Source of the DNA: Paenibacillus pinistramenti
GTDB lineage: Bacteria > Bacillota > Bacilli > Paenibacillales > Paenibacillaceae
Direction of reading: 5' to 3'
DNA length: 64,000 bases
Assembly: GCF_005869875.1 (NCBI RefSeq)
Contig: NZ_VAWG01000014.1
Span: 1-64,000 of the forward strand
Positions within the stretch are counted from its first letter, which is position 1. Each line of letters opens with the position of its first letter. Under the pieces are notes generated by a model. The model had not been told where the DNA came from. It saw only the letters and a list, made by a program, of their open reading frames with translations, and did not search any database. Positions 56,012-63,997 of this stretch are shown here, one piece after another. Made by a program: the position numbers and the translations under genes.

Positions 56012-56794
56012 ATGGCTTTAATTCAGTGTCAGTTTTTCTCCGAAGTATTGGGATTAAGTACGCAAATGACCGTAATTCTTCCGCAGGAAACAACTAGAGA
56101 GATTGGGGTGGAGAGCAAACGGCGGCAAGGAAAATACCCCGTGCTGTTCCTGCTCCATGGTTACAGCGATGATGATACCATCTGGCTGAGACGCACATCC
56201 ATTGAAAGATACGTCGCCTCTTTGGGGATCGCCGTAGTGATGCCTAATGTCCATCAAAGCTTCTATAGCGATATGGAATACGGCAATCCATACTGGACTT
56301 TCTTGAGTGATGAGCTGCCGAAGCTGGCCGCGTCTTTCTTTCCGCTGTCTGAGAAGAGAGAAGACCGGTTTGTAGCTGGATTGTCCATGGGCGGCTACGG
56401 GGCATTCAAATGGGCGCTCCGCTGCCCGGAACAGTTTGCAGCGGCAGCCAGCCTGTCCGGTGTCCTTGATCTGGCCGGCCACATCAAGACTAATCCCCAT
56501 ACAGCGAAGAGTCTTTCTCTCGTATTTGGCGGCCGGGACATAGAGGGGACGGAAAACGATACGCTTTGGCTGCTGGAGAAGGCAGCGGCGTCTGAGGGAC
56601 CCAAACCGCTTCTTTATCAGTGCTGCGGAACGGAAGATTTTCTCTATGAGGGCAATGTGAAATTCAAGGAACTCGCGGACCGGACCGGCTATGAAGTGAC
56701 GACGGTATTTGATGAGGGAGACCACAATTGGGAGTATTGGGACGCGCATATTCAGGATGTGCTGAAATGGCTTCCGTTAAAGAGCGGCGAATGA
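56012..56794 (+). CDS. Alpha/beta-hydrolase esterase (EstA/tributyrin esterase, esterase D-like)
   Basis: Soluble serine esterase of 260 aa in the family of S-formylglutathione hydrolase-like esterases. The nucleophile elbow is GLSMGGYGAFK, with VLFLLHGYSDDDTIW near the oxyanion hole and the C-terminal His in EGDHNWEYW. The Asp is probably in CGTEDFLY. It lacks a signal peptide. ATG 56012 follows GAGGG; the frame extends to 55886 but that part overlaps the murA terminator. The natural substrate is unknown. Confidence 0.85.
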   Translation: MALIQCQFFSEVLGLSTQMTVILPQETTREIGVESKRRQGKYPVLFLLHGYSDDDTIWLRRTSIERYVASLGIAVVMPNVHQSFYSDMEYGNPYWTFLSDELPKLAASFFPLSEKREDRFVAGLSMGGYGAFKWALRCPEQFAAAASLSGVLDLAGHIKTNPHTAKSLSLVFGGRDIEGTENDTLWLLEKAAASEGPKPLLYQCCGTEDFLYEGNVKFKELADRTGYEVTTVFDEGDHNWEYWDAHIQDVLKWLPLKSGE

Positions 56795-56849
56795 AGTAGA
56801 AGCAGCGGCAGGAGCAGCATGAGCGGCAGGAGCGGTTTTATAGGAATGG

Positions 56850-56918
56850 AGCAGCCCGGGGAGGGCTGCTTTTCGTATGATCAGGTCAGCCAGAGATTTC
56901 TGGCTGGCCTATTTTTTT
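56850..56918 (+). terminator. Two tandem terminators after the esterase gene
   Basis: AGCAGCCC/GGGCTGCT with a T run (56850-56874), then AGGTCAGCCAG/CTGGCTGGCCT with ATTTTTTT (56883-56918). The gap from here to 57096 holds the spoIID promoter region; no clear sigma-E match was found. Confidence 0.85.
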
Positions 56919-57096
56919 GCGCGGATGGGCGGGTTGTCTATCTTTCTTGCAGGTTTTAAAAGGTTCTAGCAGATCCCCAAAACTCATATCTATAAGTATA
57001 CTGATTGCCGCAAGCTAGGGAGCCTGAAGCGGAATCATCGTTTGAGCACTTGCGAGAGCAAGAGCAGCATGGGGACACGGAGGTAGAATTCACAAA

Positions 57097-58773
57097 ATGA
57101 GAACAGGCCAAGCAGGAAGAGCGGAACGTATGGGCGGAGTGGAGAGAGCAGAGAAAGCAGAGAAAGCAGAGAAAGCAGAGAAAGCAGAGAAAGCAGAGAG
57201 AGCAGGCGGAGTGGTCAAGGCTGATAGAGCCGCCAAAACGGTAAGAACTGGCGGAGCGGATAACGTAGACACGGCGTATAGAGTGTGCGGAGTGGATAGA
57301 GGGGACAGGACTGACAGAGCTGACAAAGCTGACAGAGCTGAGATAGCTGAAAGATCTGATAAAGCTGAAAAAGTTGACAGCGCTGAAAAAGCGGGTAAAG
57401 CGGATGAAGCGGATAAAGCGGGTAAAGCTGGTAAAGCAGACAAAGCTGACAGAGCCGAAAAAGCTGAAAAAGCTGAAAAAGCTGAAAAAGCTGAAAAAGC
57501 TGACAGAGCTGAAAAAGCTGGAGAAGCTGGCAAAGCGGAAAAAGCGCATAGAGCGCCGCTTGCATTTAAGCTTGCGGATAAGCCGCATGTTCAGCTGGGC
57601 CGCGGGGCCAGCCTGAACGATGCGCCAGCGCAGGGCAGTGGCCGCGGAATGTCGCGGCCACTGCCCCGGGCCTCCGGCGCCCGCAGACCGCCCCGCTGGG
57701 GCGGTCCGCTCCGCCGGAGGCGGCTGCGGCTGCCTATGGCCGCCGCAGGGCTGGCCGCGCTGGCTGTGCTGCTGCCAGCGCTCCTGGTGCACCGCGGCGC
57801 CTTCGGCACGCCGCAGGGCACCCCGCCGGCCGGCCAGACGGCGCCGGCCGGGCAAGTGCCGTCCGCTGCGCAGCTCGCGGACGGGCCGCCGGTGTCCGTC
57901 TATCTGACGGACACCGGGGCGGTGGAGACCCTGCCGCTCGAGCAGTATGTGCTCGGCGTGCTGGCGGCGGAGATGCCGTCCGATTTCGGCATCGAGGCGC
58001 TGAAGGCCCAGGCGGTGGCCTCCCGGACCTTCATCGTCAAACGGCTCGCCGCCGGCGACCGCAGCGGCGTCCCGGGGGAAGCCGCCGATGTGACGGATAC
58101 CGTCACCCATCAGGCGTATCTGTCCAAGGCAGAGCTCGCCGCCTGGAAGTCGAAGGGCAAAGAAGCCGCGCTGCAGAAGCTGCAGAAGGCGGTCGCTGAT
58201 ACGGCGGGCGAGATCCTAACCTATCAGGGGAAGCCGATTACGGCTCTCTTCTTCTCCGCTAGCGGCGGCTATACAGAGAATTCAGAGGACTATTGGACCG
58301 GAAAAATTCCCTATCTGCGGAGCGTCGCGAGCCCGTGGGATGCGAAGATCGACCCATCCTATAAAGAAACGGTCCGAATTCCGCTGCAGCAGGTTTATAC
58401 CAAGCTGGGGCTGACCGAACCCTCTCTTACCGCGCTTGCACAGACCGGCACAAGCAAGAGCCAGAGTGCGGCGGCGAATCTTTTTACCATATTGGAACGC
58501 ACCCGGGGAGACAGCATTAAAGAGATTCAGATCGGCGGCAAGCTGTTCACAGGCCGGGAAGTACGCGAGAAGCTGGGGCTGCGCTCCAGCCGCTTTGATA
58601 TAGAGCTAGACAAGAGCGAAGCTGTAATTACGACTTACGGATACGGACATGGCGTCGGAATGAGCCAGTGGGGCGCGAACGGGATGGCGCAGGAGGGGTA
58701 CAGCGCGGAGGAAATTCTGAAACACTATTATACGGGAATCGCCTTTGATACTTCTTCCAGCTTCCTCAAATGA
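57097..58773 (+). CDS. spoIID: SpoIID-type lytic transglycosylase with a long charged-repeat N-terminal extension
   Basis: Sporulation amidase/transglycosylase-family protein that degrades septal peptidoglycan during engulfment. 558 aa against about 340 for B. subtilis SpoIID. Residues 11-155 are an almost unbroken run of (K/R)-A-(E/D) triplets, predicted to form one long charged alpha helix. A basic linker (RRPPRWGGPLRRRRLRLP) and a membrane anchor (about 212-232) follow. The SpoIID domain (about 265-555) has LEQYVLGVLAAEMPSDFG with catalytic Glu292, QAVASRTF, FFSASGGYTEN and GYGHGVGMSQWGANGMA. GGAGGT lies 12 bases before ATG 57097. No later ATG has a ribosome site, so the extension appears translated, on the mother-cell side of the membrane. 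The linker-to-domain DNA is very GC-rich. Confidence 0.85.
   Translation: MRTGQAGRAERMGGVERAEKAEKAEKAEKAEKAERAGGVVKADRAAKTVRTGGADNVDTAYRVCGVDRGDRTDRADKADRAEIAERSDKAEKVDSAEKAGKADEADKAGKAGKADKADRAEKAEKAEKAEKAEKADRAEKAGEAGKAEKAHRAPLAFKLADKPHVQLGRGASLNDAPAQGSGRGMSRPLPRASGARRPPRWGGPLRRRRLRLPMAAAGLAALAVLLPALLVHRGAFGTPQGTPPAGQTAPAGQVPSAAQLADGPPVSVYLTDTGAVETLPLEQYVLGVLAAEMPSDFGIEALKAQAVASRTFIVKRLAAGDRSGVPGEAADVTDTVTHQAYLSKAELAAWKSKGKEAALQKLQKAVADTAGEILTYQGKPITALFFSASGGYTENSEDYWTGKIPYLRSVASPWDAKIDPSYKETVRIPLQQVYTKLGLTEPSLTALAQTGTSKSQSAAANLFTILERTRGDSIKEIQIGGKLFTGREVREKLGLRSSRFDIELDKSEAVITTYGYGHGVGMSQWGANGMAQEGYSAEEILKHYYTGIAFDTSSSFLK
57145..57556 (+). repeat. In-frame 9-bp coding repeats within spoIID
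   Basis: AAAGCAGAG is repeated about six times in tandem (57145-57202), and AAAGCTGAA about five times (57460-57510), with diverged GCTGACAGA and GCGGATAAA variants between. All are multiples of three, so the frame is kept. Because the unit is nine bases and near-identical within each block, slippage and length variation are expected. Confidence 0.85.
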
Positions 58774-58802
58774 GACCTCTAGAAAAAAATACTATAAAGC
58801 AA

Positions 58803-58830
58803 GTATAAAAGAGTTCGCCGCGGTAACACT
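58803..58830 (+). promoter_or_regulatory. Sigma-F-type promoter of spoIIQ
   Basis: -35 GTATA (58803-58807), 14-base spacer, -10 GGTAACACT (58822-58830), a full match to GGnnAnAnT. spoIIQ is sigma-F dependent in B. subtilis. GTAAC/GTTAC forms a small inverted repeat over the -10. Confidence 0.8.
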
Positions 58831-58851
58831 TGTTACTGAGGTGATAATCAT

Positions 58852-59637
58852 ATGAATGAACAAAAAAACAAGAACAAACAAGAAGAATCTCCTAAAAATC
58901 TAGTGGGGGAACCGATCGCTCCGGTGTCTTCTTGGAAGAAAGCCATGTCGAAGAGATGGATTTACCCGGCCGCTTATGTAGCCGCTGCAGCGATTATCCT
59001 GGCGCTGGTTTGGGTCTATCAGGATTCCAGCCACAAAGAGACGGCCGACAATACTCCAGCAGCTGCTGTAACTGATGATGTAAGCTCGGTACAAACGGAT
59101 GCGAAGCCGGCGGCAGACCCTAATGCAGCGGATCAGAAAGATCAGGCTGCCAGCGAAGAGGCCGTAGAAACGACCGCAGTAAGCGAGGATTTTGTATGGC
59201 CGGTAGCGGAGGCTTCAGAGGTCAGCATCGTCAAGCCGTTCTATGATAAAGACGGTTCCACGGAAGAGCATGAAGCAGCAATGGTACAATACAACGATAT
59301 GTTTATGCCGAATACGGGAATCGATGTAGCGCGGAGCGACAAAGCCGCATTTGAAGTGCAGGCCGCGCTTGGCGGCAAGGTAACCAAAGTCGAGCAGCAT
59401 GCCCTGAACGGCTACACAGTCGAAGTAACAAATGCGAACAACCTGAAGACCGTCTATGAAAGCTTGTCCGATGTGAAGGTTAAACAGGGCGACGAGGTCA
59501 AGCAGGGACAAACCCTTGCATCCGCCGGTAAGAATGAAGTCGGCAAAGACCTTGGCAACCACCTTCATTTCGAGGTTTACGAAAATGGCGAAGCCGTAAA
59601 TCCGGCTTCCCTGCTGCCTGACAACAGCAAGAAATAA
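58852..59637 (+). CDS. spoIIQ: Stage II sporulation protein Q, LytM-like (M23)
   Basis: Forespore membrane protein that binds SpoIIIAH across the intermembrane space, forming the channel and ratchet of engulfment. 261 aa: a basic N-terminus, a single anchor helix (WIYPAAYVAAAAIILALVWVY), an acidic Ala-rich linker and a degenerate M23 domain. At the first zinc position the HxxxD motif reads Asn154-Thr-Gly-Ile-Asp, so the His is missing, while His237-Leu-His239 is kept. The B. subtilis protein also lacks this ligand and is considered enzymatically inactive. GAGGTGA precedes the ATG. Confidence 0.93.
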   Translation: MNEQKNKNKQEESPKNLVGEPIAPVSSWKKAMSKRWIYPAAYVAAAAIILALVWVYQDSSHKETADNTPAAAVTDDVSSVQTDAKPAADPNAADQKDQAASEEAVETTAVSEDFVWPVAEASEVSIVKPFYDKDGSTEEHEAAMVQYNDMFMPNTGIDVARSDKAAFEVQAALGGKVTKVEQHALNGYTVEVTNANNLKTVYESLSDVKVKQGDEVKQGQTLASAGKNEVGKDLGNHLHFEVYENGEAVNPASLLPDNSKK

Positions 59638-59671
59638 ATAAGCCTTGCAGCCAGCCGGCTGCATAACGAAC

Positions 59672-59702
59672 AAAACCGGGGCGGGCGATGCTCCGGTTTT
59701 TT
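59672..59702 (+). terminator. Terminator after spoIIQ
   Basis: AAAACCGGGGC pairs with GCTCCGGTTTT, followed by TTC and further T. Confidence 0.8.
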
Positions 59703-59858
59703 CGGGCTTTTTTCGAAAAATGCACAGCTTGTACCCGATTCCCCAATTTGATAAGAACGCCGGACTGGCGCGGTTTTGTCCTTGTCCCAGCCCTCGCTTC
59801 AAACTTTATCCTCCTTCCCTCCTCCGCCTGCCCTAAGCCTTAGGCCCCTTTAAACAAA

Positions 59859-59886
59859 GAATATCTAGGCCCGCCCCTCATATAAT
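59859..59886 (+). promoter_or_regulatory. Sigma-E-type promoter of spoIIID
   Basis: GAATATC (59859-59865), a 13-base spacer and CATATAAT (59879-59886) agree well with the sigma-E consensus (KMATATW and CATACAHT). spoIIID is a known sigma-E gene. Confidence 0.72.
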
Positions 59887-59919
59887 GTACCAAACTATCT
59901 CGAGTAGGGAGGCGGGAGC

Positions 59920-60204
59920 GTGCACGACTACATTAAGGAGCGTACCATCAAAATCGGCCGCTGCATCGTGGAGACCAAGCACACGGTCAGGACGATCGCC
60001 AAAGAATTTGGCGTCTCAAAAAGCACAGTGCATAAGGATTTGACCGAGCGGCTGCCGGAGATCAATCCGGATCTTGCCGACCAGGTCAAGCACATTTTGG
60101 AATACCACAAGTCCATTCGTCATCTGAGGGGAGGCGAAGCGACCAAGATCAAGTACAAGAAAGGAAGCTCCAAAAACCGAGAAATCGTGACATCCTCCCA
60201 GTAA
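59920..60204 (+). CDS. spoIIID: Stage III sporulation transcriptional regulator SpoIIID
   Basis: Small DNA-binding protein of 94 aa that modulates sigma-E genes in the mother cell and helps switch on sigma-K. The HTH is TVRTIAKEFGVSKSTVHKDL (residues about 22-41), with a basic C-terminal arm (KIKYKKGSSKNR). GTG 59920 has GGGAGG about ten bases upstream. It is followed by mbl, as in B. subtilis. Confidence 0.95.
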   Translation: MHDYIKERTIKIGRCIVETKHTVRTIAKEFGVSKSTVHKDLTERLPEINPDLADQVKHILEYHKSIRHLRGGEATKIKYKKGSSKNREIVTSSQ

Positions 60205-60467
60205 AAGAAATAATTCTGAAGGACAGTGTTTAAGTCTGTGAACAATCGGGTAATAGTTAAGTTTAACGTCAATATTCAGCGTTTTTTAATTGAACAGGTC
60301 CCCCGAAGTATGATATTTTAAAATATGGTAATAGAATGCGGATTTTTCCAACCAAAAGCCGGATTCTCTCGAATATCGCAGGATCATGTCGAATAAGTGT
60401 GATGCGGGATCAGCTGGGCTTTTTTTTACCATATGACTATTAAAATAACGCTTTGGGGGATGCAGGA

Positions 60468-61463
60468 ATGGGCAAGGATATCGGGATTGATCTTGGCACG
60501 GCAAATGTGCTGATACACGTGAAAGGCAAAGGGGTAGTGCTTGACGAGCCTTCGGTGGTTGCGATCGAAAGCGACACCAAGCGTGTCCTTGCCGTAGGCG
60601 AAGATGCCCGGCGCATGGTGGGACGTACACCCGGCAACATTGTGGCGATCCGTCCGCTGATGGACGGGGTCATTGCTGATTTTGAAATTACGGAGACGAT
60701 GCTGAAGCATTTCATTAATCGTGTCGGAGGGAAGAACTGGTACAGCCATCCCCGTATTCTGATTTGTGCGCCTACTAATATCACTTCCGTCGAGCAGAAA
60801 TCCATTCGGGAAGCGGCGGAGCGCAGCGGCGCCAAGGAAGTTTTTATGGAAGCAGAACCCAAAGCTGCAGCCATTGGCGCAGGTATGGATATTTACGAGC
60901 CAAGCGGCAACATGGTTGTCGATATCGGCGGAGGAACAACGGATGTGGCGGTGCTCTCGATGGGGGACATCGTCACGGCTTCCTCTATAAAAATGGCGGG
61001 GGACAAGCTCGACGACTCCATTATCCGTTATATCAAGGGCAAATATAAGCTGATGATCGGCGAACGCACGGCCGAAGACATCAAGATCAATATCGGAACC
61101 GTTCATCCCGGCGGCCGTTCTGCTGAAATGGATATCCGCGGACGTGACATGGTATCCGGCCTGCCGCAGACGATCACCATCACTTCTTCAGAAATTCAGG
61201 GAGCGCTGTGGGATTCGGTATCCGCTATTGTTGCAGCGGCGAAATCCGTGCTGGAGCGCACACCGCCGGAGCTGTCCGCAGACATTATCGACAGAGGCGT
61301 CATTCTGACGGGCGGCGGAGCGCTTCTGCACGGACTGGACGAGCTCCTGGCGAGCGAGCTTCACGTTCCTGTTCTGGTAGCGGACGATCCGATGCACTGC
61401 GTGGTTAAAGGGACAGGCATTTTGCTCGACAATTTGGACCGGTCTGTTAAGAAAAGGTTTTAA
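60468..61463 (+). CDS. mbl: MreB-like cell-shape protein Mbl
   Basis: Bacterial actin of 331 aa that guides side-wall peptidoglycan synthesis. Phosphate-1 motif DIGIDLGTANVL, phosphate-2 NMVVDIGGGTTDVAVLSMG and the adenosine motif VILTGGGALLHGLDELL are present. A membrane-binding N-terminal helix is short (MGKD). GGGGG lies eight bases before ATG 60468. The gap before it holds a palindrome ATATTTTAAAATAT near 60312 and two TCGAATA...GGATCA direct repeats near 60368 and 60390. Identity as Mbl rather than MreB rests on the spoIIID-mbl-flhO-flhP order. Confidence 0.92.
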   Translation: MGKDIGIDLGTANVLIHVKGKGVVLDEPSVVAIESDTKRVLAVGEDARRMVGRTPGNIVAIRPLMDGVIADFEITETMLKHFINRVGGKNWYSHPRILICAPTNITSVEQKSIREAAERSGAKEVFMEAEPKAAAIGAGMDIYEPSGNMVVDIGGGTTDVAVLSMGDIVTASSIKMAGDKLDDSIIRYIKGKYKLMIGERTAEDIKINIGTVHPGGRSAEMDIRGRDMVSGLPQTITITSSEIQGALWDSVSAIVAAAKSVLERTPPELSADIIDRGVILTGGGALLHGLDELLASELHVPVLVADDPMHCVVKGTGILLDNLDRSVKKRF

Positions 61464-61540
61464 AATCCCGATATACTTAAATAGAATGTAAGTGCCGGTT
61501 TGGCCTTATAAATAGATGATTCAGAATCGGAGGCTCTATC

Positions 61541-62416
61541 ATGCTTAGAGGACTTTATACGGCGGCTGCCGGCATGATGACCCAGCAGCGGCTGCATGAC
61601 ACGGTGACTCAAAATATAGCAAACGTGAATACAACCGGTTACAAGCAGGTCAACAGTGTGGCTCGGGCTTTTCCGGAAGTGCTCCTATCGGCAATCGGCG
61701 GCGACCAGCAGACAAGCACCCCGATCGGCAAGCTGAACACGGGTGTCTTTGCAGAGGAAAGCCTTGCTTCTTTCACGCAGGGAGATGCCCGCGAAACGGG
61801 GAAGACAACGGATTTTGCGATCCTGGCTGACCTTCAGGTCCAGGATACGGCAACCGGCCAGAACTACGTATTTGACGCAAACGGCAAATCGGTACAGGAT
61901 GACGGCACAGTCGTCTACCAGCCGCAGGCTTTCTTTACGGTCCGGGACGGTGATGGCAACGTGAAGTATACCCGGGACGGGGAATTTCATGTGGATGCGG
62001 CAGGACGTTTGCTGACTGCAGAAGGCTATGAAGTGCTCGGAACGGATAACAATCCTGTTACGGTTACCGGTGCTGTGGATCAGCTGAAGGTGGACGAGCA
62101 GGGCAGAATTGTGAATCCGGACGGAACGCAGGGCGCACAGCTTCTGATCAGCGTGGCGAATCAGCCTAACCAGCTCGTGCGGGACGGTGAGGGCGTGTTT
62201 GAAGCGCCGGATGCTGCGGCAGCCGGCATTAACCCAATGGCTGCAGGTGCCCAGGTGGAGATCCGCCAGGGTTCGCTGGAAAGCTCGAACGTGGATTCTA
62301 CCAAAGCTATGGTTGACTTAATGGCGGCTCAGCGCGCTTATGAAGCCAATCAGCAGGTTATTCAATACTATGATAAGAGCTTGGATAAAGCGGTTAACGA
62401 CATAGGCCGGGTATAG
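61541..62416 (+). CDS. flhO: Flagellar hook-basal body protein FlhO (FlgF/FlgG family)
   Basis: Distal or proximal rod protein of the flagellum, 291 aa. The N-terminal flg_bb_rod motif is LYTAAAGMMTQQRLHDTVTQNIANVNTTGYK. The C-terminal FlgG-type motif is GSLESSNVDSTKAMVDLMAAQRAYEANQQVIQ, cited here as a family region. It is exported by the flagellar type III system without a cleaved signal. CGGAGG lies eight bases before the ATG. It is ten bases from flhP. Confidence 0.92.
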   Translation: MLRGLYTAAAGMMTQQRLHDTVTQNIANVNTTGYKQVNSVARAFPEVLLSAIGGDQQTSTPIGKLNTGVFAEESLASFTQGDARETGKTTDFAILADLQVQDTATGQNYVFDANGKSVQDDGTVVYQPQAFFTVRDGDGNVKYTRDGEFHVDAAGRLLTAEGYEVLGTDNNPVTVTGAVDQLKVDEQGRIVNPDGTQGAQLLISVANQPNQLVRDGEGVFEAPDAAAAGINPMAAGAQVEIRQGSLESSNVDSTKAMVDLMAAQRAYEANQQVIQYYDKSLDKAVNDIGRV

Positions 62417-62426
62417 GAGGTGCTGC

Positions 62427-63263
62427 ATGAATAACTCGATGATCAGTTCCATGGTTTCTTTGAACGCTCTACAGCAGCGGCTCGATCTGCTCGCTGACAA
62501 TGTAGCGAACATTAATACGGTTGGTTATAAGTCCAAGGATTCCTCCTTCGAGGACACGTTAACCCGTGTTCAGCAGCAGAAGGAGGGGATGTCCGATCTG
62601 ACCGGCCGCAGTACCCCTTCCGGCTACACTGTAGGCTTCGGTTCCAAAATGTCCGGCCTCAGCCTGGATTTCTCGCAGGGCTCCATCCAAGATACCGGCT
62701 TGTCAACAGACTTGGCCATTCAGGGCAATGCCCTGTTCCGGGTAAGCACGCCGGACGGTCAGGCAGCCTGGACCCGGGAAGGCGACTTTCAAATTCAGCC
62801 TGACCCGGCTGATCCAGAGCAGGCCGCTTTGGTGACAAGCCAGGGATACAGCGTTCTGGATACGAATGGCCAGCTGGTTACCTTTCCGGCAGACGCCAAA
62901 CTGCAGGTGGGCTCGGATGGCAGCTTGACGGTCACCGATTCAACGGGAACCTACTCGTACGGCAAGCTGCAGCTTGATTATGTAAACCGCCCGGAAGGTC
63001 TTGTGGAGCTGAACGACAATTTATACGGACTGGTCTCCGGGGCTGTGCAAACGGATGTATTAACGTCTTTGGATTCGATGGCCGCTGGTGATTCAAGGCT
63101 GAATACCGTCTCTGTACGGCAGGGTGCACTCGAACAGTCCAATGTTGATTTGTCCAAGGAAATGACCGATATGATGCAGGTTCAGCGTGCTTACCAGCTT
63201 TCTGCTCGTGCTCTGACCTCGAGCGAAGCCATGATGAATATGGCGAATCACTTGCGTGGATAA
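62427..63263 (+). CDS. flhP: Flagellar hook-basal body protein FlhP (FlgF/FlgG family)
   Basis: Rod protein of 278 aa, paralogous to flhO. N-terminal motif MVSLNALQQRLDLLADNVAN and NINTVGYKSKDSSFED; C-terminal GALEQSNVDLSKEMTDMMQ followed by VQRAYQLSARAL. GGAGGTGC lies just upstream. Translationally close to flhO, so one operon with it. Confidence 0.92.
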   Translation: MNNSMISSMVSLNALQQRLDLLADNVANINTVGYKSKDSSFEDTLTRVQQQKEGMSDLTGRSTPSGYTVGFGSKMSGLSLDFSQGSIQDTGLSTDLAIQGNALFRVSTPDGQAAWTREGDFQIQPDPADPEQAALVTSQGYSVLDTNGQLVTFPADAKLQVGSDGSLTVTDSTGTYSYGKLQLDYVNRPEGLVELNDNLYGLVSGAVQTDVLTSLDSMAAGDSRLNTVSVRQGALEQSNVDLSKEMTDMMQVQRAYQLSARALTSSEAMMNMANHLRG

Positions 63264-63275
63264 GGTGGTGCAGAA

Positions 63276-63587
63276 ATGACGGAATACACCGGACCGGAGC
63301 AGCAGGAGCGGACAGACGGGCCAAGAAGGTCGCGTGTTCAGAGCAGAAGCAGTGAGCAGCAAGGCAGTGTGGAGGCCGGAAACGGCCAGGAAAGACCGCA
63401 GGAAGTGAAGCGGAAGCGCCGGGGAATCCGGACGCTGATTTGGACCATTCTCATTGTATTGTTTCTTCTTGCTGCCGGCTTTGGCGGTGTTGGGGCAGGT
63501 TATGTGATATTCGGCAAACAGCCTTGGAGCGATCTGCTGGAGTGGAGCACCTGGCGGCATGTTTACGACCTGGTATTTGCTCCTTAG
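63276..63587 (+). CDS. EpuA-like small membrane protein (PF11772 type)
   Basis: 103-aa protein with a hydrophilic, Gln/Arg-rich N-terminal half, a basic KRKRRGIRT and one helix (LIWTILIVLFLLAAGFGGVGAGYVI). The C-terminus W-SDLLEWSTWRHVYDLVF matches the EpuA family. Such proteins are often listed as RNA polymerase subunit beta in databases because of the family name, which is misleading. The role is unknown. It begins 12 bases after flhP, with GGTGG upstream, and ends the flhO-flhP transcript. Confidence 0.8.
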   Translation: MTEYTGPEQQERTDGPRRSRVQSRSSEQQGSVEAGNGQERPQEVKRKRRGIRTLIWTILIVLFLLAAGFGGVGAGYVIFGKQPWSDLLEWSTWRHVYDLVFAP

Positions 63588-63665
63588 CACGCTCATTGGC
63601 AGTAAATCCTGTTAAGGCATCTGCATAGGCTTACTGCATATTGCGTATATATAAACAGGTTTTGC

Positions 63666-63712
63666 AACCTCTGCAATCCATCCGGAAAGGTCCGGGTTTG
63701 CAGAGGTTTTTT
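63666..63712 (+). terminator. Terminator after the EpuA-like gene
   Basis: AACCTCTGCAA (63666-63676) pairs with TTGCAGAGGTT (63698-63708), with an inner CCGG/CCGG stem and TTTTTT. Confidence 0.9.
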
Positions 63713-63794
63713 GATTGCCGGCAAGGGCTGACACCCCTCTAAAGGCGGAGCCGGGGTAGGCAATAGGTGGTTTTCTTTTTAGTGGCGGAAAATG

Positions 63795-63997
63795 TATAAT
63801 GGTGTGGGATTGTTATCTAGCAGGCAAGTTTGGGTAATTCAAAAGGGCTGTATCCGTTAAACCGGTATTTCAGCCGGAATAATGGATAAGCCCCTTATCT
63901 TAACCTTCGCATCTGCAGGGACGAAGGATAATTACAGTATGGCCTCTTTTTTCGTGATTTATTCGGGGCCTTATATTGAAAGGGGTAACAACTGCTA
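63795..63997 (+). promoter_or_regulatory. Promoter and structured 5' leader of the next gene
   Basis: TATAAT (63795-63800) with a weak -35, then about 190 bases of leader before the last-codon ATG. Hairpins: GGGCTGTATCC with GGATAAGCCC enclosing CCGG/CCGG; CCTTCG/CGAAGG; and GGCCTC/GGGGCC enclosing a T run. No known riboswitch core was recognised. Confidence 0.45.

Noticed and set aside
57145-57556. CRISPR-like periodic repeat
   Set aside because: The unit is nine bases without unique spacers, in frame within a protein; it is a coding minisatellite.
56956-58110. Long minus-strand frame of 384 aa, rich in Phe and Ser
   Set aside because: It is the mirror of the spoIID repeats and GC-rich linker; no ribosome site, no domain, and the plus-strand SpoIID motifs are unmistakable.
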